Shown here: piece after piece, positions 7,995-14,455 of the stretch
How the letters are laid out: each line of letters begins with the position of its first letter
How positions within the stretch are numbered: the stretch's first letter is position 1
Assembly: GCA_037190175.1 (NCBI GenBank)
Contig: JBBCJM010000023.1
Span: forward strand, 1 to 40,956
Origin: JBBCJM01 sp037190175
Lineage (GTDB): Bacteria; Pseudomonadota; Alphaproteobacteria; Rhodobacterales; Rhodobacteraceae
DNA length: 40,956 nt
Direction: 5' to 3'
Program-made: the position numbers and the translations under genes
Notes under the pieces: model-generated
Database searches by the model: none
Told to the model about the DNA's origin: nothing
What the model saw: only the letters and a program-made list of their open reading frames with translations

Positions 7995-8603
7995 ATGATT
8001 GCCGCGAAGACGTTGAAGACGCTGGCCGCCGCCGCCGCGGTGGTGATCGCCTCGGGAAGCCTGGCCGCCCAGGCCAGCACCTGCGACATCCTGAATTTCA
8101 CCACCTCGACGGCCTGCGTCTCGCCCGTTACCGGCGGCCCCGGGGGCAACGTGAACGCGGCGCAGATGAACGCCGGCGCGGGGGTGTTCGGCTCCACCTC
8201 CTGGTCGCTGCTGGATTCCATCGGCAGCGCCAGCGTCGGCTCCGGCACGCAAACCTCGGCGGGCGGGCTGTTCTCCTTCACCTACAACGCCGGGCTGCAA
8301 GGCGGCACCTGGTCGCTGGATTCGGCCTGGGACTGGGGTGCGGGGCTCTATGCCTTCGTGATCAAGGGCGCGACCGACAACGCGGTCTACCTGATGGACA
8401 AGAACGCCACCTCGGGCAGCTGGAACGTGCTGGACCTGCTGAACAACGGCGGGAACCATCCGGATCTGTCGAACGTGCGGCTCTTCGGGACTACGGCGCT
8501 GGTTCCCGCCACCCCCGCCCCGATCCCGCTGCCCGCCGCGGGCCTGCTGCTGGTCGGTGCGCTGGGCGGGCTGGCCGCGCTGCGCCGGCGCAGGACGGCC
8601 TGA
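7995..8603 (+). CDS. VPLPA-CTERM surface protein (second of a tandem pair)
   Basis: A 202-residue product from the ATG at 7995, chosen because GGAGGAG lies seven bases upstream and the signal peptide starts there (MIAAKTLKTLAAAAAVVIASGSLAAQA). The mature domain is Ser/Gly/Asn-rich, with an early Cys pair (STCDIL, TACVSP), and resembles no enzyme I recognise. The C-terminus is APIPLPA, a hydrophobic helix and RRRRTA, the XrtD sorting signal. It differs in its body from the preceding VPLPA protein but shares its 3' end. Probably a matrix or surface protein; the specific function is unknown. Confidence 0.85.
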   Translation: MIAAKTLKTLAAAAAVVIASGSLAAQASTCDILNFTTSTACVSPVTGGPGGNVNAAQMNAGAGVFGSTSWSLLDSIGSASVGSGTQTSAGGLFSFTYNAGLQGGTWSLDSAWDWGAGLYAFVIKGATDNAVYLMDKNATSGSWNVLDLLNNGGNHPDLSNVRLFGTTALVPATPAPIPLPAAGLLLVGALGGLAALRRRRTA

Positions 8604-8649
8604 GGCCCCCATCCGTTCCGCGACAGGGCGGTCCCCTCGGGGGCCGCCC
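8526..8649 (+). repeat. 124-bp direct repeat, copy 2
   Basis: Second copy of the module at 7638-7761, covering the last codons, stop and terminator of the second VPLPA-CTERM gene. Confidence 0.9.
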
Positions 8650-8653
8650 TTTT
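8626..8653 (+). terminator. Rho-independent terminator after the second VPLPA-CTERM gene
   Basis: Ten-base-pair stem GGGCGGTCCC / GGGGCCGCCC (one G-T pair) with loop CTCG, followed by TTTT. A textbook intrinsic terminator. Confidence 0.85.
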
Positions 8654-8699
8654 CGCTGGGCGGTTGATCCGGTCCATCGGATGGACCATGTTCCCGCCC

Positions 8700-8870
8700 A
8701 TGCAGGTCTCCGTCTCCGATGCCAAGCCGATCCTGACCGATCTCGTCCGCCGCAACCCCGGGGTGCGGCGCGGGCTGATCGTCCGGCTGTCGGCGCTGGC
8801 CTCGGCACGCGCCCTGCCGCCGCCGGCCGAGGATCCGCTCTACGACCCGGCCACCGGCCTGCCGCGCTAG
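8700..8870 (+). pseudogene. degraded Phd/YefM-type antitoxin remnant
   Basis: The reading frame from 8700 starts MQVSVSDAKPILTDLVRR, which closely matches the N-terminus of Phd/YefM prevent-host-death antitoxins (MQVSVxDAKxxLxxLVRRAEAGE...). The next residues (NPGVRRGLIVRL...) lack the expected AEAGE-V-LTRHGKPVARLVP core. The 56-codon frame then ends in an acidic tail ending DPLYDPATGLPR, which could be the toxin-neutralising end. This reads as an antitoxin gene with an internal deletion or frameshift and no toxin partner. A small functional protein cannot be excluded. An ATG at 8688 is also in frame. Confidence 0.5.
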
Positions 8871-8948
8871 ATTGGCGGTGCTGCTGGCCGAGCCCCCGTT
8901 CAGTCCTTGGCGATGCTCTTAGCCAGCGGGATTGAACCATCGGCCCGA

Positions 8949-8972
8949 GTGGACTAACTTGGGTGGACTAAC
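8949..8972 (+). promoter_or_regulatory. tandem GTGGACTAAC repeat upstream of the toxin-antitoxin operon
   Basis: GTGGACTAAC occurs at 8949-8958 and 8963-8972, that is, with a 14-bp period, ending 13 bases before the antitoxin ATG. Phd-type antitoxins repress their own operon, so this is a candidate operator. The role is inferred from position only. Confidence 0.4.
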
Positions 8973-8985
8973 CGGAGCCCACCCC

Positions 8986-9234
8986 ATGAAGACCGTGAAC
9001 ATGCACGAGGCCAAGACCCATCTGTCGCGGCTGGTCGCGGCGGCGGCGGAGGGCGAGCCCTTCGTCATCGCCCGCGCCGGCAAGCCGCTGGTCAAGGTGG
9101 TGCCGGTCGAGCCGACCCCCGCCCCGCGCCGCACCGGCTTCCTGAAGGGGCAGATCGTCCTGCCCGCCGACTTCGACCGTCTGGGCGAGGCGGAGATCGC
9201 GGCGCTGTTCGAGGGCAGCGAGGACGGCGGGTGA
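8986..9234 (+). CDS. Phd/YefM-family antitoxin of a type II toxin-antitoxin pair
   Basis: An 82-residue product from the ATG at 8986 with GGAG at 8974-8977. MKTVNMHEAKTHLSRLVAAA...GEPFVIARAGKPLVKVVPV is the full Phd fold, used for DNA binding and dimerisation. The region after about residue 46 (LKGQIVLPADFD...EIAALFEG) is the acidic toxin-binding tail. The toxin gene follows with a GTGA overlap, so the pair is translationally coupled. The antitoxin neutralises the PIN nuclease and normally autorepresses the operon. Confidence 0.9.
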   Translation: MKTVNMHEAKTHLSRLVAAAAEGEPFVIARAGKPLVKVVPVEPTPAPRRTGFLKGQIVLPADFDRLGEAEIAALFEGSEDGG

Positions 9235-9617
9235 ACCTGCTGCTCGACACCCATCTGCTGCTCTGGGCCGCCGCGCACGACCGGATGATGTCGGCCGAGG
9301 CCGAGGCGCTGGTGCAGGATCCGGCCAACCGGCTGCACTACAGCGTGGCCAGCCTCTGGGAGGTGGCGATCAAGGCGGCGCTGGGCCGGCCGGACTTCCG
9401 GGCCGATGCGGCGGTGCTGCGGGCCGGGCTCTTGGCGGGTGGGTACGAGGAACTGGCCGTCGAGGGGCGCCATGTGCTGGCGCTGGCCGACCTGCCGCCG
9501 CATCACCGCGACCCTTTCGACCGCATCCTGATCGCCCAGGCCCGGACCGAGGGATTGGTGCTGCTGACCGTGGACCGGGCGCTGGCCGCCTATGGCGGGC
9601 CGGTGCGGCAGGTCTGA
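9231..9617 (+). CDS. PIN-domain ribonuclease toxin (VapC-like)
   Basis: The product has 128 residues with a GTG start overlapping the antitoxin stop. PIN-domain acidic residues are in place: Asp6 in LLLDTHLLLW, Glu44 in ASLWEVAIK, Asp94/Asp97 in RDPFDRILIAQA and Asp115 in LLTVD. This order is typical of the VapC/PIN subfamily paired with Phd-type antitoxins. Such toxins are Mg2+-dependent endoribonucleases that stop translation when freed. All catalytic positions are kept, so the toxin looks active. Its role here could be stabilising the replicon or the island. Confidence 0.9.
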   Translation: MNLLLDTHLLLWAAAHDRMMSAEAEALVQDPANRLHYSVASLWEVAIKAALGRPDFRADAAVLRAGLLAGGYEELAVEGRHVLALADLPPHHRDPFDRILIAQARTEGLVLLTVDRALAAYGGPVRQV

Positions 9618-9671
9618 TCGCACGCGATAAGATGCGAGGCGACCATGACGCCAGCGATCCCGTCGTGCGCT

Positions 9672-9687
9672 GTTTCGCGCGCGAAAC
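9672..9687. promoter_or_regulatory. second exact copy of the 16-bp palindrome
   Basis: GTTTCGCGCGCGAAAC, identical to 837-852, lies in the short gap between the toxin gene (ends 9617) and the stop codon of the convergent xrtD gene (9689). Two exact copies, both in gaps between genes, suggest a protein-binding site. It could also act as a weak terminator. Confidence 0.4.
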
Positions 9688-9688
9688 G

Positions 9689-11293
9689 CTATTCCGGCAC
9701 GAAGCGCGGCAGGCGGCCCAGCGCCAGGGCCATGAAACGCTGCATCCGGGCCTCGGCCTCGGCCTCGGTCTCGCGCGGGCCGATCGGGGTGACGAAGCGC
9801 ACCAGCGCCCCGTCGGTGCGCCCGATGGTCAGGCTGTCCCAGACCACGCTGCCCTTGGCCAGGTAGTCGTTGGTCATCCGGCGGCCGCGCTGCTCGAACC
9901 AGTAATAGACCAGCTGCTTCGACAGCCCCTTCTGGATCACCGCCCGGTTCACCTGGAAGGTGCCGTAGATGGTGCCGGGAATGGTGACCTCGTGCGGGCC
10001 GAGGCCCGAGACCTCCCAGCCACCCACCGGCAGACAGACCTCGGGCGAGTGGATACCGTCGCCCTCGGTCTGCCTGGCGTACCAGGCCACGAAGAGGTTC
10101 ACGTGCCCCTCGCCCGGCGCGGCATAGGTGGCGTTGATATAGTCGTCGGCCCCCAGCACCCGGGCGGTCTCGGGCTCCAGCGGCTCGTGGATGCCCGACC
10201 ATTCGCCCAGGTTGCGCGGGAACAGCACGAAGGGATCGCGGTCGGGCGAGATCCGCTCGGGCGCCGGCGTCAGCACGAAGGCGGCCGAGACCGCGGCGGT
10301 CAGCGCCGCCGCCACCGCGATGCCGCGCGCGGGCGCGATGCGGGGCAGGCGGCCCAGTTCCGCCGCGAAGCCGCGGGTGTCGAGGTCGATGGTCTCCGAC
10401 AGCCGCAGCGGGCTGGGGGTCAGCTGCTGGAGCAGGATCGCGGTCAGGAACAGCACCCCGATGCAGGCGCCGAAGATCACCCAGCCCTCGAAGAAATGCA
10501 GGAAGCCCTCGGCCTGGCCGATGCCGTAGCTGTCGACCAGCACCCCGATCATCCCGATGCGGAAGGAGTTCATGAACACGGTGAGCGGCGCGGCCATCAG
10601 GAACAGCACCGCCTTGTGCCAGAAGGGCCCGCGATAGAGGATGCCGAAGAGATAGGAGAAGCTGAGGATCGGGAAGAGGTAGCGCAGCCCCGAACAGGCC
10701 TCGGCCACCTGCAGCTTGTAGACCCCGAGGTCGATCACGTTGCCTTCCAGGAACACCGGCACGCCCGCCAGCCGGATGAACCAGACGCCCAGCTCCGACG
10801 AAACGAGTTGCAGGAAGATGGTCAGCTTCCAGAACACGAACTGCGGCAGCGGCAGCATGAAGATCAGGTGCAGCACGGGAAGCTGGTGGCGCCGCCCGCG
10901 CTCCCAGCCCATCACGGTCAGCACCACGCCGCCCACCCAGACGATGAGGCCATAGGTCACGATGTCGGGGATCTGCACCAGGTTGCCCATCACCGCCACG
11001 GTGAGGCCCAGCAGGATGACCGCGATCCCCGGCCGGCGCTCGGGCCGCTCTCCCGCCGGCGCCGGGCCGGCCTGCCGCAGTTCGCGCAGGAAGAGATAGA
11101 GCGAGATCAGCGGGATCAGCGGCCCGTGCGAATATTCCGCGGTGGACCAGGCCGCGGCCAGCGAGGCGAAGCCCAGCCAGAACACCGGCAGCGCCGCCGC
11201 CAGCATGGCGAGGAACAGCACGAGGCCCGCGCGGTTGGCGGCGCCGGGCGGGGCAAGGGCGGCAGGCGGATCGGACGGGGCGAGACTGGTCAT
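9689..11293 (-). CDS. xrtD: exosortase D, VPLPA-CTERM-specific, fused to an EpsI domain
   Basis: The product has 534 residues from the ATG at 11293; a TTG at 11323 would add ten residues. Residues 1-295 form the multi-pass exosortase with its catalytic residues: Cys200 in AEACSGLRYL, Arg245 in MNSFRIG and His266 in LHFFEGWVIF. A periplasmic EpsI (DUF3485) domain follows (about 300-534) with the typical HSPEVCLPVGGW. This exosortase-EpsI fusion is the organisation described for XrtD in Rhodobacterales. The enzyme cleaves VPLPA-CTERM proteins at the periplasmic face of the inner membrane and probably transfers them to a surface acceptor. It is the last gene of the minus-strand operon, and five potential substrates are encoded in this window. 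Confidence 0.93.
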   Translation of the reverse strand: MTSLAPSDPPAALAPPGAANRAGLVLFLAMLAAALPVFWLGFASLAAAWSTAEYSHGPLIPLISLYLFLRELRQAGPAPAGERPERRPGIAVILLGLTVAVMGNLVQIPDIVTYGLIVWVGGVVLTVMGWERGRRHQLPVLHLIFMLPLPQFVFWKLTIFLQLVSSELGVWFIRLAGVPVFLEGNVIDLGVYKLQVAEACSGLRYLFPILSFSYLFGILYRGPFWHKAVLFLMAAPLTVFMNSFRIGMIGVLVDSYGIGQAEGFLHFFEGWVIFGACIGVLFLTAILLQQLTPSPLRLSETIDLDTRGFAAELGRLPRIAPARGIAVAAALTAAVSAAFVLTPAPERISPDRDPFVLFPRNLGEWSGIHEPLEPETARVLGADDYINATYAAPGEGHVNLFVAWYARQTEGDGIHSPEVCLPVGGWEVSGLGPHEVTIPGTIYGTFQVNRAVIQKGLSKQLVYYWFEQRGRRMTNDYLAKGSVVWDSLTIGRTDGALVRFVTPIGPRETEAEAEARMQRFMALALGRLPRFVPE

Positions 11294-11440
11294 GTACGGG
11301 GCCGGCTGATGGGGAACGGACAACGGCCCGGAACCCCGGACCGGCGGCGACCATAGGCGAAAACGCGCCCCGATACGACTCCCATCCCCCGGATTTTCCG
11401 CGGGGAAACGGGTTGTTGACCGGGAAGAGCAGGGTGGGGT

Positions 11441-12340
11441 TCAGCCGGGCATCCACCGGCCCGCCGCCCATTGGTGCAGGGCGGCGGCCAGCAGCAGCGT
11501 GCCGGCGACGGCCGCTAGGGCCATCGCCAGGCTGCGCTCGGGCAGGGGGGTCACCCGCAGCAGCACCGCGATCACCATCGGATGGGCCAGATAGAGGGTC
11601 AGCGACAGGTCGGCCATCCGGCGGGCCCGGTCGGAGGCGGGCAGGGGCCAGGCGAGGCAGAGTACCATGGCGCCGCCGGCCAGGGCCAGGAGTCGCGATC
11701 CGGCCGGCCAGCCCGCCAGCACCAGCCCGGCCAGCGCGACCAGCAGTACCGCCAGGGCGCCGGCCCGGTTCGGCCCAGTGTTGGCCGCTAGAGCGAAGGC
11801 CGCCCCCAGGGCTACGGCCGGCGCCCCGTGGAGCCATTGCCCGAACGGCACCGGAAGATAGTGCAGACGCCCGGCCGCAAGGCCGGTCAGGATCACCGCC
11901 AGCCCGGTGGCAGCCGCGGCCAGCAGGATCCGCCCTGCCGGGGGCAGCCGGCCCACCACCTGCGCCAGTGGCCAGATGGCGAGGCAGGCGGCCAGGGCGA
12001 AGGGCAGGAACCACAGATGTACCGCGGGCCCGGCCAGCAGCATCCAGGGCGCAAATTCGGTCTCCAGCGGCTTTCCGATGACCACGACCTCGGCCAGTTT
12101 CAGGCAGAGGTAGATCAGGCTCCAGACCGCCCAGGGTCCCATGAGGCGGCGGAACCGGGTCGCGGCATAGCTGCGGAGATCCTGCCGCCCGGCGGCGGGA
12201 AAGGCGAGAAAGACCAGCAGGATGATGAAAAAGGGCAGGGCGGCATAGCCCAGCCGTGCCCCCGGCCCGCCGACATGGAACAGGATGATGCCGATGGCAG
12301 CCAGCAGCCGGGCGTAGTCGAGCGTCGCGCTGCGTACCAT
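11441..12340 (-). CDS. acyltransferase family 3 membrane protein (probable polysaccharide O-acyltransferase)
   Basis: A 299-residue product from the ATG at 12340. It begins MVRSATLDYARLLAAIGIILFHVG, matching the family's N-terminal R-x(n)-H signature (LDxxRxxAxxxVxxxH). About eight to ten membrane segments follow, and LSLTLYLAHPMV near the end is another family landmark. It is slightly shorter than the usual 330-380 residues, with a reduced C-terminus. These proteins transfer acetyl or other acyl groups to sugars at the inner membrane. Placement between the barrel gene and xrtD suggests decoration of the exported polysaccharide; the acyl group is unknown. Confidence 0.75.
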   Translation of the reverse strand: MVRSATLDYARLLAAIGIILFHVGGPGARLGYAALPFFIILLVFLAFPAAGRQDLRSYAATRFRRLMGPWAVWSLIYLCLKLAEVVVIGKPLETEFAPWMLLAGPAVHLWFLPFALAACLAIWPLAQVVGRLPPAGRILLAAAATGLAVILTGLAAGRLHYLPVPFGQWLHGAPAVALGAAFALAANTGPNRAGALAVLLVALAGLVLAGWPAGSRLLALAGGAMVLCLAWPLPASDRARRMADLSLTLYLAHPMVIAVLLRVTPLPERSLAMALAAVAGTLLLAAALHQWAAGRWMPG

Positions 12341-12380
12341 TTGTGACAAACCACTCTGCCCGATCCTGCGGGGCCTATTT

Positions 12381-13622
12381 CTACAGCGGCCAGTCCCAGG
12401 TGCGGCGGAGTTCCAGGAAGAGGGTGTCGGAGGTGGCGCGGCCCACCCCGTCCTCGTCGCGCAGGCGGTGGCGCAGGCCCGCGTCCAGGCTCCAGTCCTG
12501 CGGCAGGGCATGGCTCAGCGTGGCCGAGGCCGTGGCGGTGCGGGTGGAAAGCCCGGTGGCGGTCGCGGTGCTTTCGGCCGCGGTCAGCCCGAAGTTCACC
12601 GCGGTGCGCGGCCCGATCTCCTGCATCAGCCCCAGGTTCAGCCGGGTGACCTCGGTCTCGGCATCGCCCGAACCCGCGGCGATGCTGCGGGCGAGCCCGG
12701 CGGTGAGCCGCCCGTTGGGCAGGTCGCGGGCATAGTCGAGCGATCCGGTCACCCCGGTCCTGCCGGCGATGGTGCGGGTCAGCCCGAGGCTGGCCGAGAG
12801 CCGGCCGTCGGGCAGGTCCCAGACCCGGCCCAGGCTCAGCCCGCTGCGGGTCCCGTCCTCGGTGTCCTCGGCGTAGAGCGTCAGGCCCAGCGAGCCGTCG
12901 GGCAGGGCGCGGCTCACCCCGGCCTCCAGCCGGGTGGTGTCGCGGGCCGGGCGGCCGTCCTCCTCGTAGCGGCTGCGACGCAGGCCGAGGTTGAGGTCGG
13001 TGGCCGGGTTCAGCGCGAAACGCAGCCCGGCCGAGGCGCGCAGGCTGCGCCGGTCGGGTTCGGTGGTGGCGCCGTGATAGGTGGTGTCGGTCAGCCCCGC
13101 GCCCAGGGTGAAGCCCCAGGGCCCGCCGCGGCCCCATTCGTAGCCCAGATCGCCGCCGGTCTGCCGGCGGGTGCCCTCGCCGGTGGCGCCCTCGATCAGC
13201 TCGCCCGTCTCGGGGTCCAGTGTCAGGCCGCGCAGGGTGTCGAGGTCGTCCTCGCGCCAGAAGCCGGTGGCGGTCAGCCGGGCGTCGGCGCTTTCCCGGT
13301 TCCAGGACAGCCGCAGGGCAGGGGCCTCGAGATAGATCCCGTCCTCGTCGCCTCCCGCATCGGCGCGCAGGATGCCCGAGCCGGTGAGCGAGAGCCCGGC
13401 CAGCCGGGTCATGTCGGAAAGCGTGAAGGACAGCCGGGCATAGGCGCCGGTGGCGCGGTCCTCGGCCGGCACCTTCAGCCCGGGGTTCGAGGCGGTGTCG
13501 ACGCCCAGCGCCAAGCCGAAGCTCAGCCGCGGCCCGCCGCCCTCGTCCTGCGCGGCCGCCGGCCGGGGCAGGGCGGCCGCCACCGCCGCCGCCACCGCCA
13601 GCCCGATCAGTCCCTGTCGCAT
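12381..13622 (-). CDS. outer-membrane beta-barrel protein of the exopolysaccharide/exosortase locus
   Basis: Product of 413 residues. A Sec signal peptide (MRQGLIGLAVAAAVAAALPRPAAA) is followed by alternating amphipathic strands rich in Gly, Thr and Arg (LSFGLALGVDTAS, YARLSFTLSD, LNLGLRRSRYEED, LGLTLYAEDTEDG). It ends in TLFLELRRTWDWPL, an aromatic-rich barrel terminus. This matches the outer-membrane barrel that accompanies XrtA/PEP-CTERM exopolysaccharide loci. It is probably the outer-membrane channel or a porin-like partner of the Wza-like protein encoded 62 bp upstream. Family assignment rests on barrel character plus context. Confidence 0.75.
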   Translation of the reverse strand: MRQGLIGLAVAAAVAAALPRPAAAQDEGGGPRLSFGLALGVDTASNPGLKVPAEDRATGAYARLSFTLSDMTRLAGLSLTGSGILRADAGGDEDGIYLEAPALRLSWNRESADARLTATGFWREDDLDTLRGLTLDPETGELIEGATGEGTRRQTGGDLGYEWGRGGPWGFTLGAGLTDTTYHGATTEPDRRSLRASAGLRFALNPATDLNLGLRRSRYEEDGRPARDTTRLEAGVSRALPDGSLGLTLYAEDTEDGTRSGLSLGRVWDLPDGRLSASLGLTRTIAGRTGVTGSLDYARDLPNGRLTAGLARSIAAGSGDAETEVTRLNLGLMQEIGPRTAVNFGLTAAESTATATGLSTRTATASATLSHALPQDWSLDAGLRHRLRDEDGVGRATSDTLFLELRRTWDWPL

Positions 13623-13684
13623 CGCGCCCCTGTGCCCCGTGCCTCGTCCCGCCGTCCGGGTCGCCCCGGCGGCCGTTGTCGTGG

Positions 13685-14302
13685 TTATTCGAAAAGCTTG
13701 CGCTGCGGCACCAGGATCACGTCGCCGTCCAGCAGCACGGTGGCCCCCGCATTGCTGGCGCCGCGCTCGATGGCGTCGTAGTCCAGCGCATAGATCTTGC
13801 CGTCGCGGTGCAGCTGCACCCGGCGGGTGGCGGCGAACCTGGAGAAGCCGCCCATCTGCGCGAAGGCCTGCAGCACCGTGGTGCCGCGCTTGACGTCGAG
13901 CTTGCCCGGCCGCGCCGCCTCGCCCATCACGAAGACCTCGATCGTGGCCGCGCGAGCCGCGCCGCTGCCGCCGCGCGGCTCGCCCACCCGCTCGATCGAG
14001 ATGAAGACATCCGGGGTGGTGGCGAAATTGGCGGCCATGCGGGTGGCCAGTTCGGCCTGCACCTGTTCCACCGTGCGCCCGGCCGCGGTCACCCCGCCGG
14101 CCAGCGGAAAGGAGATGCGCCCGTCGGGCGAGACCAGCGAGGAACGGTTCAGCCCCGGATCCTGCAGGACCTCGATGCGCAGCGTGTCGCCGGCCCGGAT
14201 GCGATAGCCGCCGTCCTGCGCCGCGGCGGGGCCGGCCAGCAGGGCCAGCACGACAAGCGGCAGGGCAAGGCACCATGCCAGCATCGGAACCACACGTTTC
14301 AT
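13685..14302 (-). CDS. Wza-like polysaccharide export protein (Poly_export plus SLBB)
   Basis: The 205-residue product starts at the ATG at 14302; a GTG at 14305 is adjacent, and both have GAGGAG upstream. After the signal peptide (ending GPAAAQ, with no obvious lipobox) comes the polysaccharide export domain YRIRAGDTLRIEV...RISFPLAG. An SLBB domain follows (VFVMGEAARPGKLDVKRGTTVLQAFAQMGG). It is short relative to Wza (about 380 residues), as are the export proteins of XrtA-type loci. Such short forms are thought to need a separate outer-membrane channel, here the downstream barrel. It works with the Wzz-type protein at 19082-20680. Confidence 0.85.
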   Translation of the reverse strand: MKRVVPMLAWCLALPLVVLALLAGPAAAQDGGYRIRAGDTLRIEVLQDPGLNRSSLVSPDGRISFPLAGGVTAAGRTVEQVQAELATRMAANFATTPDVFISIERVGEPRGGSGAARAATIEVFVMGEAARPGKLDVKRGTTVLQAFAQMGGFSRFAATRRVQLHRDGKIYALDYDAIERGASNAGATVLLDGDVILVPQRKLFE

Positions 14303-14455
14303 CACTTGCCACTCCTCGGCCTCGGGCGGTCCTGTTCGGGCGGACCGGAAAGCCCCCGGCGCGGGACTCTAGCGCCCATCCGCTTGCCCCGGAAGCCATT
14401 TTCGCAACATTGGCCCGGGGGCGGGGACTGGCTACAACAGCCGCCGCGCCCTGCC

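Noticed and set aside
6111..8612. Long minus-strand open frame running across both VPLPA-CTERM genes
   Set aside because: Only its last 212 codons (from 6749) look like a protein, the rhomboid. The upstream part is Arg/Gly/Gln-rich antisense of two convincing genes.
8919..12014. Very long minus-strand frame of about 1031 codons
   Set aside because: It is an out-of-frame shadow of xrtD and its neighbours, with Pro/Arg/Gly-rich low-complexity composition and no domain.
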